This document shows, in pieces, positions 54,073-63,077 of a stretch of DNA of 64,000 bases; position 1 is the first letter of the stretch; each line of letters opens with the position of its first letter. The DNA lies in contig NZ_CP095462.1 in assembly GCF_023022965.1 (NCBI RefSeq), forward strand, positions 3,266,001-3,330,000. Reading direction: 5' to 3'. The DNA is from Ectobacillus sp. JY-23 (lineage in GTDB: Bacteria > Bacillota > Bacilli > Bacillales > Bacillaceae_G). The notes under the pieces were generated by a model. It saw only the letters and a program-made list of their open reading frames with translations. It did no database searches and was not told the origin of the DNA. The position numbers and the translations under genes are program-made.

Positions 54073-56349
54073 ATGAGAGGATTAACGCTGCTAAAGAAAG
54101 AGTTCTTAGCGATTGTTAAAAACAAAAAGCTGTTGATTCCTTTACTAGGTGTATTATTTATTCCTGTATTGTATGCAGGGATGTTCTTGTGGGCCTTTTG
54201 GGATCCATATGAGCAGCTAAATGATCTACCTGTAGCCGTTGTGAATATGGACGAAGGAGCTGTAAAAGACGGTGAAAACTTGCAGGTAGGTAATGACCTT
54301 GTAAAGGAATTGAAAGACAATGATAATTTTAAGTGGGAATTTGTAAGTGAAGCAGAAGCAAAAAAAGGGATGGACGATCGCAAATACTATATGACTGTAC
54401 GCATTCCAGAAAACTTCTCACATAATGCAACAACATTACTGGATGCAAACCCTGAGAAGTTGCAGCTTGAATATATCCCAAATGAAAGCTTGAACTTTCT
54501 TTCATCGCAAATCGGTGGTACAGCTATCGACAAGTTAAAGCAGGAAGTTGCGCATACAGTTAGCAAAACATATGCAGAAAAGGTATTTGCTGATATTACA
54601 AAGGTGTCTGATGGCTTAGCACAAGCGGCTGAGGGTGCTAATAAGCTCCGCGACGGTTCACAAACATTAACGGATAAACTAAATGAAGTCAAAGATGGTG
54701 CACCAAAGCTATACAATGGTGCAGAAACAATTACGAACAAATTAGGTGAGCTAACAGGCGGTGCAACACAGCTATATAATGGTTCACAAACATTGACGGA
54801 TAAATTAAATGAAGTCAAAGATGGTGCGCCAAAGCTATATGATGGTGCGCAAACGATTACGAACAAATTAGGTGAGCTAACAGGTGGTGCGACAGAACTT
54901 TATGCTGGTTCACAAACACTTGCAAGCAAATTAGGAGAAGTAAGCCAAGGGGCACCGCAACTGTATGCAGGTTCTCAGGCAATTACAAAGGGTGCATCAG
55001 ATTTAGCAGCTGGAATGCCTGCATTGCAAGCAGGTGCTGAGAAATTGAACAAAGGTGCAGCCGCAACAGCAGAAGGTGCAAAGAGTGTGGGAGCCGGTTT
55101 AGAGGCTTTAAATCAAAAAATGAATGCACTTCCTGAGCCTTATAAAGAAGAAATGCAAAAAGCAGTACAACAATTAATTGAAGGTAATAAGCAAGTAATT
55201 GGTGGTGCTCAAACTGTTTCTGAGGGCAATGCGACATTAGCGGAAAAGACAACAGCAATTAGTCAAGGTGCAAACCAATTAGCAGCCGGATCTGGTCAGT
55301 TGACTGAGAAGCTAGGTGTGTTAAGCCAAGGTGCGCCGCAGCTGGCTGAAGGTGCAGCGAAGTTATCTGATGGATTAGGTAAACTAGCAGCAGGTTCTAA
55401 TCAGCTAGCAGCCGGATCTGGTCAATTGGCAGAAAAATTGGGTGGGTTAAAAGATGGAGCGCCGTTACTTGCGGATGGAGCGGTAAAATTGTCTGATGGA
55501 TTAGATAAGCTTGTATTAGGATCTGGTCAGCTAGCGGCAGGGTCTGGTCAGTTAACAGAAAAGCTCGGCGGATTAAAAGATGGAGCGCCGCTGCTTGCGG
55601 ATGGATCTAAGCAAATTTTAGACGGACAATACGAGCTAGCTTCTAAGCTTGGCGATGCAGCGAAAGAAACAGGTGAAGTAAAAACGAATGAAAACACGTA
55701 TGATATGTTTGCTGATCCTGTTAAAGTGAAAACAGAAAAAGTAGCGGAAGTACCGAACTATGGAACAGGCTTTACACCATACTTCCTATCATTAGGTTTG
55801 TTTGTAGGTGCATTGCTTCTTTCTATTGTGTTCCCGCTTCGTGAAACAGTAGGAGAACCAAAAAGTGGCTTCAGCTGGTTTATTAGCAAGTTTGGTATTT
55901 TACTAGGTGTAGGTGTTATTCAAGCGCTTGTTGCAGATCTCATTTTGTTTGTTGGACTTGATATTGAAGTGAAAAGTGTACCATACTTCATACTATTTAG
56001 TATTTTAACAAGTTTAACATTCATTGCGCTTGTACAGTTTCTTGTTACAGCATTTAGTGATGCAGGACGCTTCATGGCAATCATTGTATTAATCTTGCAA
56101 TTAACAACAAGTGCGGGTACATTCCCGATTGAGCTGGTACCAAAGGCTCTTCAAGTGTTCAATACTTGGCTGCCAATGACGTATTCTGTTTCAGGCTTTA
56201 AAGCTGTTATTTCAAGCGGTGATTTTGGATTTATGTGGGAAAATGCTGCTATTTTAGCTGCTTATATTGGTGTGATGGCACTTGGAACCATCGCTACACT
56301 TACAGTTATTCATAAACGTTATTTTGGCCGATTTACTGATGCTGAATAA
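54073..56349 (+). CDS. yhgE: YhgE/Pip domain membrane protein
   Basis: A 758-residue protein of the YhgE/Pip family (775 in B. subtilis), related to ABC-2-type membrane proteins and phage-infection proteins. An N-terminal helix (about 17-42), a large extracytoplasmic part, then about five C-terminal helices (about 565-750). Residues about 190-540 hold repeated GA/GS-x-x-L-x-x-G units (for example LYNGAETITNKL, LAEGAAKLSDGL), a helical stalk. The gene has a 126-bp internal duplication. SD AGGAGGAG. Role uncertain: export, pilus or phage adsorption have been linked to relatives; the TetR gene suggests induction by a hydrophobic compound. Confidence 0.88.
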   Translation: MRGLTLLKKEFLAIVKNKKLLIPLLGVLFIPVLYAGMFLWAFWDPYEQLNDLPVAVVNMDEGAVKDGENLQVGNDLVKELKDNDNFKWEFVSEAEAKKGMDDRKYYMTVRIPENFSHNATTLLDANPEKLQLEYIPNESLNFLSSQIGGTAIDKLKQEVAHTVSKTYAEKVFADITKVSDGLAQAAEGANKLRDGSQTLTDKLNEVKDGAPKLYNGAETITNKLGELTGGATQLYNGSQTLTDKLNEVKDGAPKLYDGAQTITNKLGELTGGATELYAGSQTLASKLGEVSQGAPQLYAGSQAITKGASDLAAGMPALQAGAEKLNKGAAATAEGAKSVGAGLEALNQKMNALPEPYKEEMQKAVQQLIEGNKQVIGGAQTVSEGNATLAEKTTAISQGANQLAAGSGQLTEKLGVLSQGAPQLAEGAAKLSDGLGKLAAGSNQLAAGSGQLAEKLGGLKDGAPLLADGAVKLSDGLDKLVLGSGQLAAGSGQLTEKLGGLKDGAPLLADGSKQILDGQYELASKLGDAAKETGEVKTNENTYDMFADPVKVKTEKVAEVPNYGTGFTPYFLSLGLFVGALLLSIVFPLRETVGEPKSGFSWFISKFGILLGVGVIQALVADLILFVGLDIEVKSVPYFILFSILTSLTFIALVQFLVTAFSDAGRFMAIIVLILQLTTSAGTFPIELVPKALQVFNTWLPMTYSVSGFKAVISSGDFGFMWENAAILAAYIGVMALGTIATLTVIHKRYFGRFTDAE
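54655..54906 (+). repeat. yhgE: Tandem 126-bp duplication inside yhgE
   Basis: Two adjacent 126-nt units starting at 54655 and 54781 (42 codons each, reading GSQTLTDKLNEVKDGAPKLY) are nearly identical. Shorter related units recur to about 55610. Strand-slippage or unequal crossing over is the likely origin. Confidence 0.85.
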
Positions 56350-56352
56350 GTG

Positions 56353-56385
56353 AACGCCTGCAGTTTCTGCAGGCGTTTTTCTTTT
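56353..56385 (+). terminator. Terminator of yhgE
   Basis: AACGCCTGCAG (56353-56363) pairs with CTGCAGGCGTT (56367-56377), then TTTC TTTTT. Confidence 0.9.
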
Positions 56386-56391
56386 TATGCA

Positions 56392-56420
56392 TTGAAAGTT
56401 TCGCGTTGTTCCTATATAAT
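56392..56420 (+). promoter_or_regulatory. SigA promoter of the LacI-type regulator
   Basis: TTGAAA (56392-56397), 17 nt, TATAAT (56415-56420), near perfect. Confidence 0.8.
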
Positions 56421-56426
56421 GTAAAA

Positions 56427-56440
56427 CGGAAACGCTTACA
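56427..56440 (+). promoter_or_regulatory. LacI/CcpA-type operator at the +1 region
   Basis: CGGAAACGCTTACA matches 12 of 14 positions of the cre consensus and has the central CG of LacI-family operators. Either autoregulation or CcpA control is possible. Confidence 0.45.
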
Positions 56441-56460
56441 TTGTTAAGGGGGAGAAATTT

Positions 56461-57474
56461 GTGTCAACAATTGAGGACGTTGCAAAGCTGGCGGGGTTAT
56501 CTCGAACAACCGTATCACGCGTAATCAACAACCATCCATACGTATCGGATGATAAAAAGAAAAGGGTTGCAGTTGCGATGCATACGCTCGGTTTTGTGCC
56601 GAATTCTGCTGCGCGGAGGCTTCGTAAGCAAAGGGCAGAGACAATTGCTGTTTTAGTGCCTCGTGTAACGAACCCCTTTTTCAGTAAGTTAATAGAGTCG
56701 CTCGAGATGGCGGCTTCGGAATACAAATATAAACTTATTATTTGTCAAACGCGTTATTTGCCGGAAAAAGAGCTGGAATATTTACAGCTATTAGCTACGA
56801 AACAAGTAGACGGTATCATCTTGTGCTCACTTCAAAATAAATGGGAGCACGTTGAACCCTATCTAGAACATGGCCCAATCGTACTTTGTAATGAGTATGC
56901 AGAAGAAGCAAAAATACCAACAGTTAAGTTTAACCAAATTGAAGGCGCTTACGAAGCTACAAAGCATTTATTGGAGCAAGGACATCGCCGTTTGTTGTTC
57001 TGTAGTGGTAGTGAGCAAAGTATGGTTGTACAGCATCGTAAAATGGGATTTTTACGAGCAGTAGCAGAACATAAGCTACAGGTAGAGTCTGTAGAATTTA
57101 TTGAAAACGCATATGATATTGAAGATGGACGCCGTGTGTTTCATGCAATTTCACACATGAACAAAATTCCAACCGCTATTTTCGCTGGCGGTGATGAGGT
57201 GGCGGCCGGCATCATATCCGAAGCAAAGCGTAATCTATGGCATGTACCGGAACAACTTGCGGTTGTAGGGTTTGATAATCAGTTGCTTTCTGAGATTACC
57301 GAGCCTGCTATTACAACAGTGTGTCAACCTGTAGATAAAATGGCTTATAAAGTGATCGAAGTGATAATGGACAAGATTGTCACAAAACGATACCGTCACA
57401 AAGAAATATACGAATTTGATTTAGAGCTCGTTGTAAAAGGATCGACTGTAAAAAATATGATGATGTTAGCATGA
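56461..57474 (+). CDS. LacI/GalR-family transcriptional regulator (DegA-like)
   Basis: A 337-residue regulator: N-terminal helix-turn-helix (IEDVAKLAGLSRTTVSRVIN, residues 4-23), hinge region ending NSAARRLRKQ and a periplasmic-binding-like effector domain (TIAVLVPRVTNPFF, VDGIILCSLQ, AVVGFDNQ). The length equals B. subtilis DegA (337), and similarity to it is likely but not certain. GTG 56461 follows GGGGAGAAA. Its own promoter carries a LacI-type palindrome, suggesting autoregulation. No obvious target operon adjoins. Confidence 0.83.
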   Translation: MSTIEDVAKLAGLSRTTVSRVINNHPYVSDDKKKRVAVAMHTLGFVPNSAARRLRKQRAETIAVLVPRVTNPFFSKLIESLEMAASEYKYKLIICQTRYLPEKELEYLQLLATKQVDGIILCSLQNKWEHVEPYLEHGPIVLCNEYAEEAKIPTVKFNQIEGAYEATKHLLEQGHRRLLFCSGSEQSMVVQHRKMGFLRAVAEHKLQVESVEFIENAYDIEDGRRVFHAISHMNKIPTAIFAGGDEVAAGIISEAKRNLWHVPEQLAVVGFDNQLLSEITEPAITTVCQPVDKMAYKVIEVIMDKIVTKRYRHKEIYEFDLELVVKGSTVKNMMMLA

Positions 57475-57475
57475 A

Positions 57476-57508
57476 AAAGCATCGCGGTATATGCCGCGAT
57501 GCTTTTTT
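57476..57508 (+). terminator. Terminator of the LacI-type regulator
   Basis: AAAGCATCGCGG (57476-57487) pairs with CCGCGATGCTTT (57494-57505), then T. Confidence 0.9.
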
Positions 57509-57528
57509 GGTGCAAAGATTTACTATAA

Positions 57529-57663
57529 TCAGCATTCTCCTGTATGAATGCAGTCTTCACATTGATTGTGGTACGCTTCGTGTTGTTCATCAATCTCTTT
57601 ACCGCACTTGCAACAGTTTTTTGGCGGTAAATTTCTGAAAAACTCCATTGGATTTTGTAACAT
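57529..57663 (-). CDS. yhfH: YhfH family zinc-binding micro-protein
   Basis: A 44-residue ORF on the minus strand, too short for most ORF callers. It begins MLQNPMEFFRNLPPKNCCKCG and ends HTGEC. Cysteine pairs CCKC and CEDC plus the terminal Cys suggest a zinc ribbon. It matches B. subtilis YhfH in pattern and lies divergent to yhfI as there. GGGGGAA precedes ATG 57663. Function unknown. Confidence 0.75.
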   Translation of the reverse strand: MLQNPMEFFRNLPPKNCCKCGKEIDEQHEAYHNQCEDCIHTGEC

Positions 57664-57822
57664 GAACGATTCCCCCATTCATTTTGTTATTTCTATTGTA
57701 TTAATACAATTATATTTAGTCAACATCTGTTTTATAACAAATTAAAAAATGATGAAAATGTCCTGTAAAACGATTATAGTTAAAGGGCATTGTAAAAACT
57801 GAAAAGGAGAGGATGTGAGCAA

Positions 57823-58557
57823 ATGAAACTTACAGTTGTGGGCTTTTGGGGTGGTTATCCAGAAGCTGGAGAAGCGACATCAGGTTATTTGTTGGAGTAT
57901 GAGGGATTTCAATTGCTTATTGATTGTGGCAGCGGTGTACTGTCACAATTGCAAACATACATAGGTGTAGATGAGCTAGATGCTGTGGTGATATCGCATT
58001 ATCATCACGATCATATTGCAGATATTGGGGTTTTACAATATGCGCGCCTCATCCAATTTTTTAATGGGGAAAAGCTCCCTACTTTACCGATTTACGGACA
58101 TCAATTGGATCAACAAGGTTTTGCGTCTTTAACACATGCCCCTTATACAGCAGGCATGGCGTACAACCCAGAAGAAGAGCTACAAATTGGTCCGTTTACG
58201 ATTACATTTCTGCCAACGAAGCATCCTGTACCATGCTTTGCGATGCGAATTACAGCAGGAACAAGTACGATTGTATATACAGCTGATACAAGCTACTTAC
58301 CTGAGTTGGCGCCGTTCACAAAAGGAGCAGACTTATTTATTTGCGAATGCAATATGTATGCACATCAGGACGGGAAAGATGCAGGACATTTAAATAGTAC
58401 AGAAGCTGGTCAGATTGCACAGGAGGCAAAAGTAGGGCAGCTGCTGCTGACGCATTTGCCGCATGCTGGCAATGTAGCTGATTTGGTACAGGAAGCACGC
58501 GTTGTGTATGATGGGCCTATTGAACTGGCACGAAGCGGTTATATTTGGAATGTATGA
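57823..58557 (+). CDS. yhfI: Metallo-beta-lactamase-fold hydrolase YhfI
   Basis: A 244-residue MBL-fold protein with the zinc motif SHYHHDHIAD (His59, His61, Asp63, His64), the second ligand in LPTKHPVPCFAMR, VYTADTSY, and a late LTHLPHAG. It resembles RNase Z-like/phosphodiesterase members and matches YhfI in length and place. Substrate unknown. AAGGAGAGG lies before ATG 57823. lplJ starts 9 nt after its stop, so the two are co-transcribed. Confidence 0.88.
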   Translation: MKLTVVGFWGGYPEAGEATSGYLLEYEGFQLLIDCGSGVLSQLQTYIGVDELDAVVISHYHHDHIADIGVLQYARLIQFFNGEKLPTLPIYGHQLDQQGFASLTHAPYTAGMAYNPEEELQIGPFTITFLPTKHPVPCFAMRITAGTSTIVYTADTSYLPELAPFTKGADLFICECNMYAHQDGKDAGHLNSTEAGQIAQEAKVGQLLLTHLPHAGNVADLVQEARVVYDGPIELARSGYIWNV

Positions 58558-58566
58558 GGTGAACGT

Positions 58567-59553
58567 ATGTTATTTATCGACAACAAAGGGATTACAGACC
58601 CCACAATTAACTTGGCAATCGAAGAGTACTGTCTGAAAAGCTTAGACATTAATGAAACGTACTTGCTGTTCTATATTAATGAACCATCTATTATTATTGG
58701 CAAAAACCAAAATACGGCGGAAGAGATTAATGCGGACTATGTAAGAGAAAAAGGTATTCACGTTGTGCGCAGACTGTCTGGGGGCGGCGCGGTGTATCAT
58801 GATTTAGGTAACCTCAATTTTAGCTTTATTACGAAAGATGATGGGGAAAGTTTTCATAACTTTAGAAAGTTCACTGAGCCAGTCATTGAAGCGTTGCAAG
58901 CACTTGGTGTACATGCCGAATTGAGCGGTCGCAATGACATTTTGGCGGAGGGCAGAAAAATTTCCGGTAATGCGCAATTCTCTACTAAGGGAAGAATGTT
59001 TAGCCATGGTACTTTACTGTTTGATTCTCATATTGAAGATGTTGTAGGTGCATTGAACGTGAAAATGGATAAAATTCAATCAAAAGGAATTAAATCCATT
59101 CGCAGTCGTGTTGCAAATATTAGCGAGTTTTTAGAAGAGAATATGACGATAGAACAATTTAGGCAGCTATTACTTGAGACAATCTTTCAAACGAAGAATA
59201 TTCCCTCCTATGAGCTTACAGATGCTGATTGGAAAGAGATTTATAAACTGGCTGAGGAGCGCTATCGGAACTGGGATTGGAATTATGGTAAATCTCCAAG
59301 ATGTAATGTGCAGCACTCACATCGCTTCCCAATTGGACAGGTTGATGTGCGTTTGGAAGTAGAAAAAGGCATCGTCAAAACATGTAAAATTTATGGTGAC
59401 TTTTTTGGAGTTGGGGATGTACAGGATTTAGAGCAAACCTTACAGGGACGAAAGTTTGCTAAAGAAGATTTTGAAGCAGCTTTAGCAAACATAGATATAC
59501 AACGTTATTTTGGTGATATAACAAAAGAAGAGTTTGTTTCCTTATTCTTTTAA
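58567..59553 (+). CDS. lplJ: Lipoate-protein ligase
   Basis: A 328-residue ligase attaching free lipoate to E2 and GcvH proteins through lipoyl-AMP. Motifs: PSIIIGKNQNTAEEIN, RRLSGGGAVYHDLGNLNFSF (about residues 71-90), GRNDILAEGRKISGNAQF and the lysine in HGTLLFDS. The C-terminal domain of about 85 residues is typical of LplA/LplJ. It directly follows yhfI, with SD GAGGTGAAC. Confidence 0.93.
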   Translation: MLFIDNKGITDPTINLAIEEYCLKSLDINETYLLFYINEPSIIIGKNQNTAEEINADYVREKGIHVVRRLSGGGAVYHDLGNLNFSFITKDDGESFHNFRKFTEPVIEALQALGVHAELSGRNDILAEGRKISGNAQFSTKGRMFSHGTLLFDSHIEDVVGALNVKMDKIQSKGIKSIRSRVANISEFLEENMTIEQFRQLLLETIFQTKNIPSYELTDADWKEIYKLAEERYRNWDWNYGKSPRCNVQHSHRFPIGQVDVRLEVEKGIVKTCKIYGDFFGVGDVQDLEQTLQGRKFAKEDFEAALANIDIQRYFGDITKEEFVSLFF

Positions 59554-59556
59554 ACC

Positions 59557-59595
59557 AAGCAAACCGGTCATTTGCGATGACCGGTTTGCTTTTTA
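59557..59595 (+). terminator. Terminator of yhfI-lplJ
   Basis: AGCAAACCGGTCA (59558-59570) pairs with TGACCGGTTTGCT (59578-59590), then TTTT. Confidence 0.9.
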
Positions 59596-59757
59596 TTGAA
59601 TTGACAAGTAAATTGGCCATACCACCTAAAATGCTTAAAAAGCTTACATTTTATTGCTTTTATTTTCCTGCAAAACAAATTTCCCTTGCTTAATCAATTT
59701 TCAATCAATTATAATATATTTGAATTTTTATAATTTTTATAAAAAGGGGGCTTCTCT

Positions 59758-61284
59758 GTGAATCTCGTTCACTCACTGTTAGAGACGGCAAGGGAGAAGG
59801 GAGAAAAGCCGGCTTATATCTTTGGAGATAAAGCCACATCGTACGCGGAGTTAGGTGGCGCTGTTACGAAATTTGCAAGCGGTTTGTCTAAGCTAGGGGT
59901 AAAGCAGGGCGATCACGTGGCGTTGCTGCTGGGAAATTCACCGTATTTTGTTATCGGTCTTTACGGAGCAATGCGTGTTGGTGCAACTGTCATTCCAATT
60001 AATCCAATTTACGCACCAGATGAAATTCAGTATATTTTGCAAAATGGTGATGTGAAAACGATTATTGGACTTGATGTATTGTTATCGGTGATGCAGCATC
60101 TTGCACCGACGTTACCGGGCGTGGAGCATATTATTGTATGTCCAACGTCCGAAACAGAAGTTGTGGAAACAGAAAAAATGAAATCGTTTACAAGTGTAAT
60201 TGCTGCAGGCGATTTTTCACTTCCGATGCCGGAGTTAAAAGATGATGATACGGCAATCATTTTGTATACGTCCGGTACGACAGGAAAACCGAAGGGAGCT
60301 ATGCTAACGCACCGAAATTTGTACAGCAATGCCAGTGATGTAGCTTCTTATTTACAGTATACGGAGCATGATAAAGTAGTAGCGGCACTGCCTATGTTCC
60401 ATGTATTCTGTTTAACTGTTTCTTTAAATGCACCAATCGTAAATGGTGCTACGGTTTTAATCATACCGAAATTTAGTCCAAAAGAAGTATTTCGCGTCGT
60501 AAGCAGCTATGAGGCAACTGTATTCGCCGGAGTACCTACTATGTACAACTTCTTATTTCAGTATCCAGAAGGAAATCCTGATGATTGGAAAACGCTGCGT
60601 CTATGTATTTCAGGAGGAGCATCGTTACCAGTCGCGTTGCTTGAAAACTTTGAAAAGAAATTTAATGTGATGATTTCCGAAGGGTATGGTTTGTCAGAGG
60701 CATCTCCGGTTACATGTTTTAATCCGTTAGACCGCCCGCGTAAAGCTGGCTCAATAGGAACAAACATCATAAATGTTGAAAATAAAATTGTCAATGAGCT
60801 GGGTGATGAAGTAAAGCCGGGTCAGGTTGGTGAATTAATTGTCCGTGGCCCAAACGTCATGAAAGGATATTACAAAATGCCTGAAGATACAGCTGCAACA
60901 ATTCGTGACGGCTGGCTATATACAGGAGATTTGGCTCGCATGGATAAAGAAGGTTACTTTTATATTGTAGATCGCAAAAAGGATTTAATTATTGTTGGTG
61001 GTTATAACGTCTATCCACGCGAGGTGGAGGAGGTTCTTTATAAGCATCCGGCAGTTATGGAGGCTGTGGTTCTGGGCATCCCTGATTATAATCTGGGAGA
61101 AGCTGTAAAAGCATACGTAGTAATGAATGATGCTTCAGTCAGTAAAGTAGAATTGCTTACATATTGCGCACAGCACCTTGCGAAGTATAAGGTTCCGTCT
61201 TCAATTGAATTTTTAGAAGAGCTTCCAAAGAATACAACAGGCAAAATTTTGCGCCGAGCATTAAAAGAAGAAGTTAGAGTATAA
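59758..61284 (+). CDS. lcfB: Long-chain fatty-acid-CoA ligase LcfB (YhfL)
   Basis: A 508-residue ANL-superfamily ligase, close to B. subtilis YhfL/LcfB (513) and in the same gene neighbourhood. Motifs: [16 protein letters not shown] (about 173-188), [46 protein letters not shown] and the C-terminal [11 protein letters not shown] lysine. GTG 59758 follows AAGGGGG. It activates fatty acids for beta-oxidation; FadR control is known in B. subtilis but no FadR box is evident here. Confidence 0.92.
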   Translation: MNLVHSLLETAREKGEKPAYIFGDKATSYAELGGAVTKFASGLSKLGVKQGDHVALLLGNSPYFVIGLYGAMRVGATVIPINPIYAPDEIQYILQNGDVKTIIGLDVLLSVMQHLAPTLPGVEHIIVCPTSETEVVETEKMKSFTSVIAAGDFSLPMPELKDDDTAIILYTSGTTGKPKGAMLTHRNLYSNASDVASYLQYTEHDKVVAALPMFHVFCLTVSLNAPIVNGATVLIIPKFSPKEVFRVVSSYEATVFAGVPTMYNFLFQYPEGNPDDWKTLRLCISGGASLPVALLENFEKKFNVMISEGYGLSEASPVTCFNPLDRPRKAGSIGTNIINVENKIVNELGDEVKPGQVGELIVRGPNVMKGYYKMPEDTAATIRDGWLYTGDLARMDKEGYFYIVDRKKDLIIVGGYNVYPREVEEVLYKHPAVMEAVVLGIPDYNLGEAVKAYVVMNDASVSKVELLTYCAQHLAKYKVPSSIEFLEELPKNTTGKILRRALKEEVRV

Positions 61285-61286
61285 GA

Positions 61287-61316
61287 AAAGGCGGCTGATT
61301 ATTTCAGTCGCCTTTA
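61287..61316. terminator. Terminator of lcfB
   Basis: AAAGGCG-CTGA (61287-61298) pairs with TCAG-CGCCTTT (61304-61315). Confidence 0.8.
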
Positions 61317-61451
61317 TAGTTGCGCTTGAGTTGCTTTTAATACTTTGTTTTGATTAAAATTTTCCTCGCCCAGCCCAAACATTTTAATTAAACGATTATT
61401 ATCATCCAGAAGATATGTATTGGAAGTATGTACAGTTTTTTCATCCCAACT
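61314..61451 (-). pseudogene. C-terminal remnant of a SCO1/SenC-like protein
   Basis: The minus strand reads 45 codons to a stop at 61314-61316: SWDEKTVHTSNTYLLDDNN, then RLIKMFGL and KVLKATQAQL. This is the pattern of the C-terminal part of SCO1/SenC copper proteins (a His before the last strand, TYLLD, IK-FGL). There is no start codon or SD; upstream in frame a TGA follows at the edge of a 46-nt palindrome. Function lost. It could be a chance resemblance. Confidence 0.5.
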
Positions 61452-61494
61452 CTCCTCCTGTTGTCCTCATGCATGAGGATAACAGGAGGAGAGT
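61449..61494. repeat. 46-nt near-perfect palindrome at the SCO remnant
   Basis: Arms of 23 nt centred on ATGCAT (ACTCTCCTCCTGTTGTCC... against its complement) differ by one G-T mismatch. It marks the upstream break of the SCO remnant and may be a deletion scar, a mobile hairpin or a terminator. The rest of the 303-nt gap has no gene. Confidence 0.7.
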
Positions 61495-61587
61495 GAATAT
61501 TTCATGAACTTTCCCGAGCTTGTTCTAATTTAGTGGACAACAACTACAATAGTAATAGAGAGAGTTTGGACATCAAGGAGGGGAAGA

Positions 61588-62841
61588 ATGAAAAAAGTTA
61601 TCGGTTGGTCGCTTTTTCTGTATGTTGGTTTTGGCTTGTTCATATATTGGTATTTGTTTTATGGAACGAGCACAGCAATTCCTGAGATATATAAGGGATC
61701 TAGTGCGGATCCGGCAACATTTATGAGTCAGCGTGAGCTAGTTTTAAGCCAGGATTTTTCGCGTATTAAATATTTGCTGTACTTTCTTGCTACCCCATTT
61801 GAGTGGCTGGTTCTGCTGTTAATCTTAGTCCTTGGTATATCTCGTAACTTTGAAAAATGGGCAAAGCAAAGTGCTAAGCCTAAGATTCTGCAAATTGGTG
61901 TTTATTTATTTTACTTATCACTGTTAACAACAGCACTAGCACTTCCATTTCAGTGGATAGGCTATCGGATATCGAAGTTTTACCAGATCTCAACGCAAAC
62001 AACTGCAAGTTGGGTGAAGGACCATATTATTGATTTTTGGGTGAATTTTGTCTTTATGTTTGTTATTGTGGCAGTGTTGCTTTGGTTGATGAAAAGAAGC
62101 GAGCGCTGGTGGTTGTACGCATGGTGCTTATCAGTGCCATTCACGATTTTCATGACCTTTATTCAGCCGGTTTTTATAGATCCGCTGTACAATGATTTTC
62201 AGCCGCTACAGAATAAACAGTTAGAAACTAAAATTTTGAAATTAGCACAACAAGCAGATATTCCTGCAAGTCATGTATATGAAGTAAACATGTCAGAGAA
62301 GACGAATGCGTTAAATGCATATGTAACAGGAATTGGATCTAATTCAAGAATTGTTTTGTGGGATACGACACTCAAACAGTTGAGCGAGAATGAGATTTTA
62401 TTTATTATGGCGCATGAAATGGCGCACTACGTAAAAAAACATATTTATTGGGCGCTCGCAGGTTCCATTGCATTATCATTTGTTGGTCTGTATCTGATTA
62501 GCCGCTTAATCAATCGTACAATTCGGAGATTTGGTCATATCTTTCACATTCCATCTATCAGCAGTTTTTCCGTACTGCCGCTGTTTTTTCTCTTGTCATC
62601 TGTATTATCGTTCGCTGCAAGCCCAGCGATGAATTATGTATCGCGTGCAGAGGAACGCGCATCAGATACATATGCGATGGAGCTAACGAACGACAATGAA
62701 GCAGCGGTCATGACGTTTCAAAATTTGTCTAAAACAAGTTTAAGTCAAGTCAATCCACCAGGACTTGTGAAACTTTTCTTGTATACACATCCGACTATTT
62801 TAGAACGCATTCAATATTTGGAGCAGTATGAGAAGAAATAG
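61588..62841 (+). CDS. yhfN: M48 family membrane metalloprotease YhfN (CAAX-protease type)
   Basis: A 417-residue Ste24/HtpX-type protease with an N-terminal domain of four or five membrane segments (about 5-25, 70-90, 105-125, 150-170, 180-200) and the zinc motif HEMAH in FIMAHEMAHYVKKH (about residues 274-287), with a downstream Glu in RAEERASDTYAMEL. B. subtilis YhfN (426) occupies the same place. It likely degrades or processes membrane proteins. AAGGAGGGG precedes ATG 61588. Confidence 0.88.
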   Translation: MKKVIGWSLFLYVGFGLFIYWYLFYGTSTAIPEIYKGSSADPATFMSQRELVLSQDFSRIKYLLYFLATPFEWLVLLLILVLGISRNFEKWAKQSAKPKILQIGVYLFYLSLLTTALALPFQWIGYRISKFYQISTQTTASWVKDHIIDFWVNFVFMFVIVAVLLWLMKRSERWWLYAWCLSVPFTIFMTFIQPVFIDPLYNDFQPLQNKQLETKILKLAQQADIPASHVYEVNMSEKTNALNAYVTGIGSNSRIVLWDTTLKQLSENEILFIMAHEMAHYVKKHIYWALAGSIALSFVGLYLISRLINRTIRRFGHIFHIPSISSFSVLPLFFLLSSVLSFAASPAMNYVSRAEERASDTYAMELTNDNEAAVMTFQNLSKTSLSQVNPPGLVKLFLYTHPTILERIQYLEQYEKK

Positions 62842-62885
62842 CATACTAACATAAGTTGCCAGTGACAGTTTGAGGTAGTTTCCAG

Positions 62886-62914
62886 GCGACGATCCTATAG
62901 GATCGTCTTTTTCT
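62886..62914 (+). terminator. Terminator of yhfN
   Basis: GACGATCC, TATA, GGATCGTC, then TTTTTC. Confidence 0.9.
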
Positions 62915-62936
62915 GTTGTAATACAGAATTTATTAA

Positions 62937-62950
62937 AGAAAACGCTTTCA
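62937..62950 (-). promoter_or_regulatory. cre site upstream of malate synthase gene
   Basis: TGAAAGCGTTTTCT on minus matches 13 of 14 cre positions. It lies about 130 nt before aceB, so CcpA repression by glucose is likely. TATAAT at 63025-63030 may be the promoter -10; its -35 is poor. Confidence 0.6.
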
Positions 62951-63077
62951 ATAAACTTTGGTAGCTTTTTCTGTACTTTCACTGAAAAAATTCAAAAATA
63001 TCTTCCTTTTCAGAAAGTTTGTTATATAATATGTATTAGAAATTAAAACTGTTATAAAACAGAAAGGGGAAACAGAG

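Noticed and set aside
54387-54866. A 159-codon minus-strand ORF inside yhgE
   Set aside because: Antisense shadow of the repetitive coding sequence.
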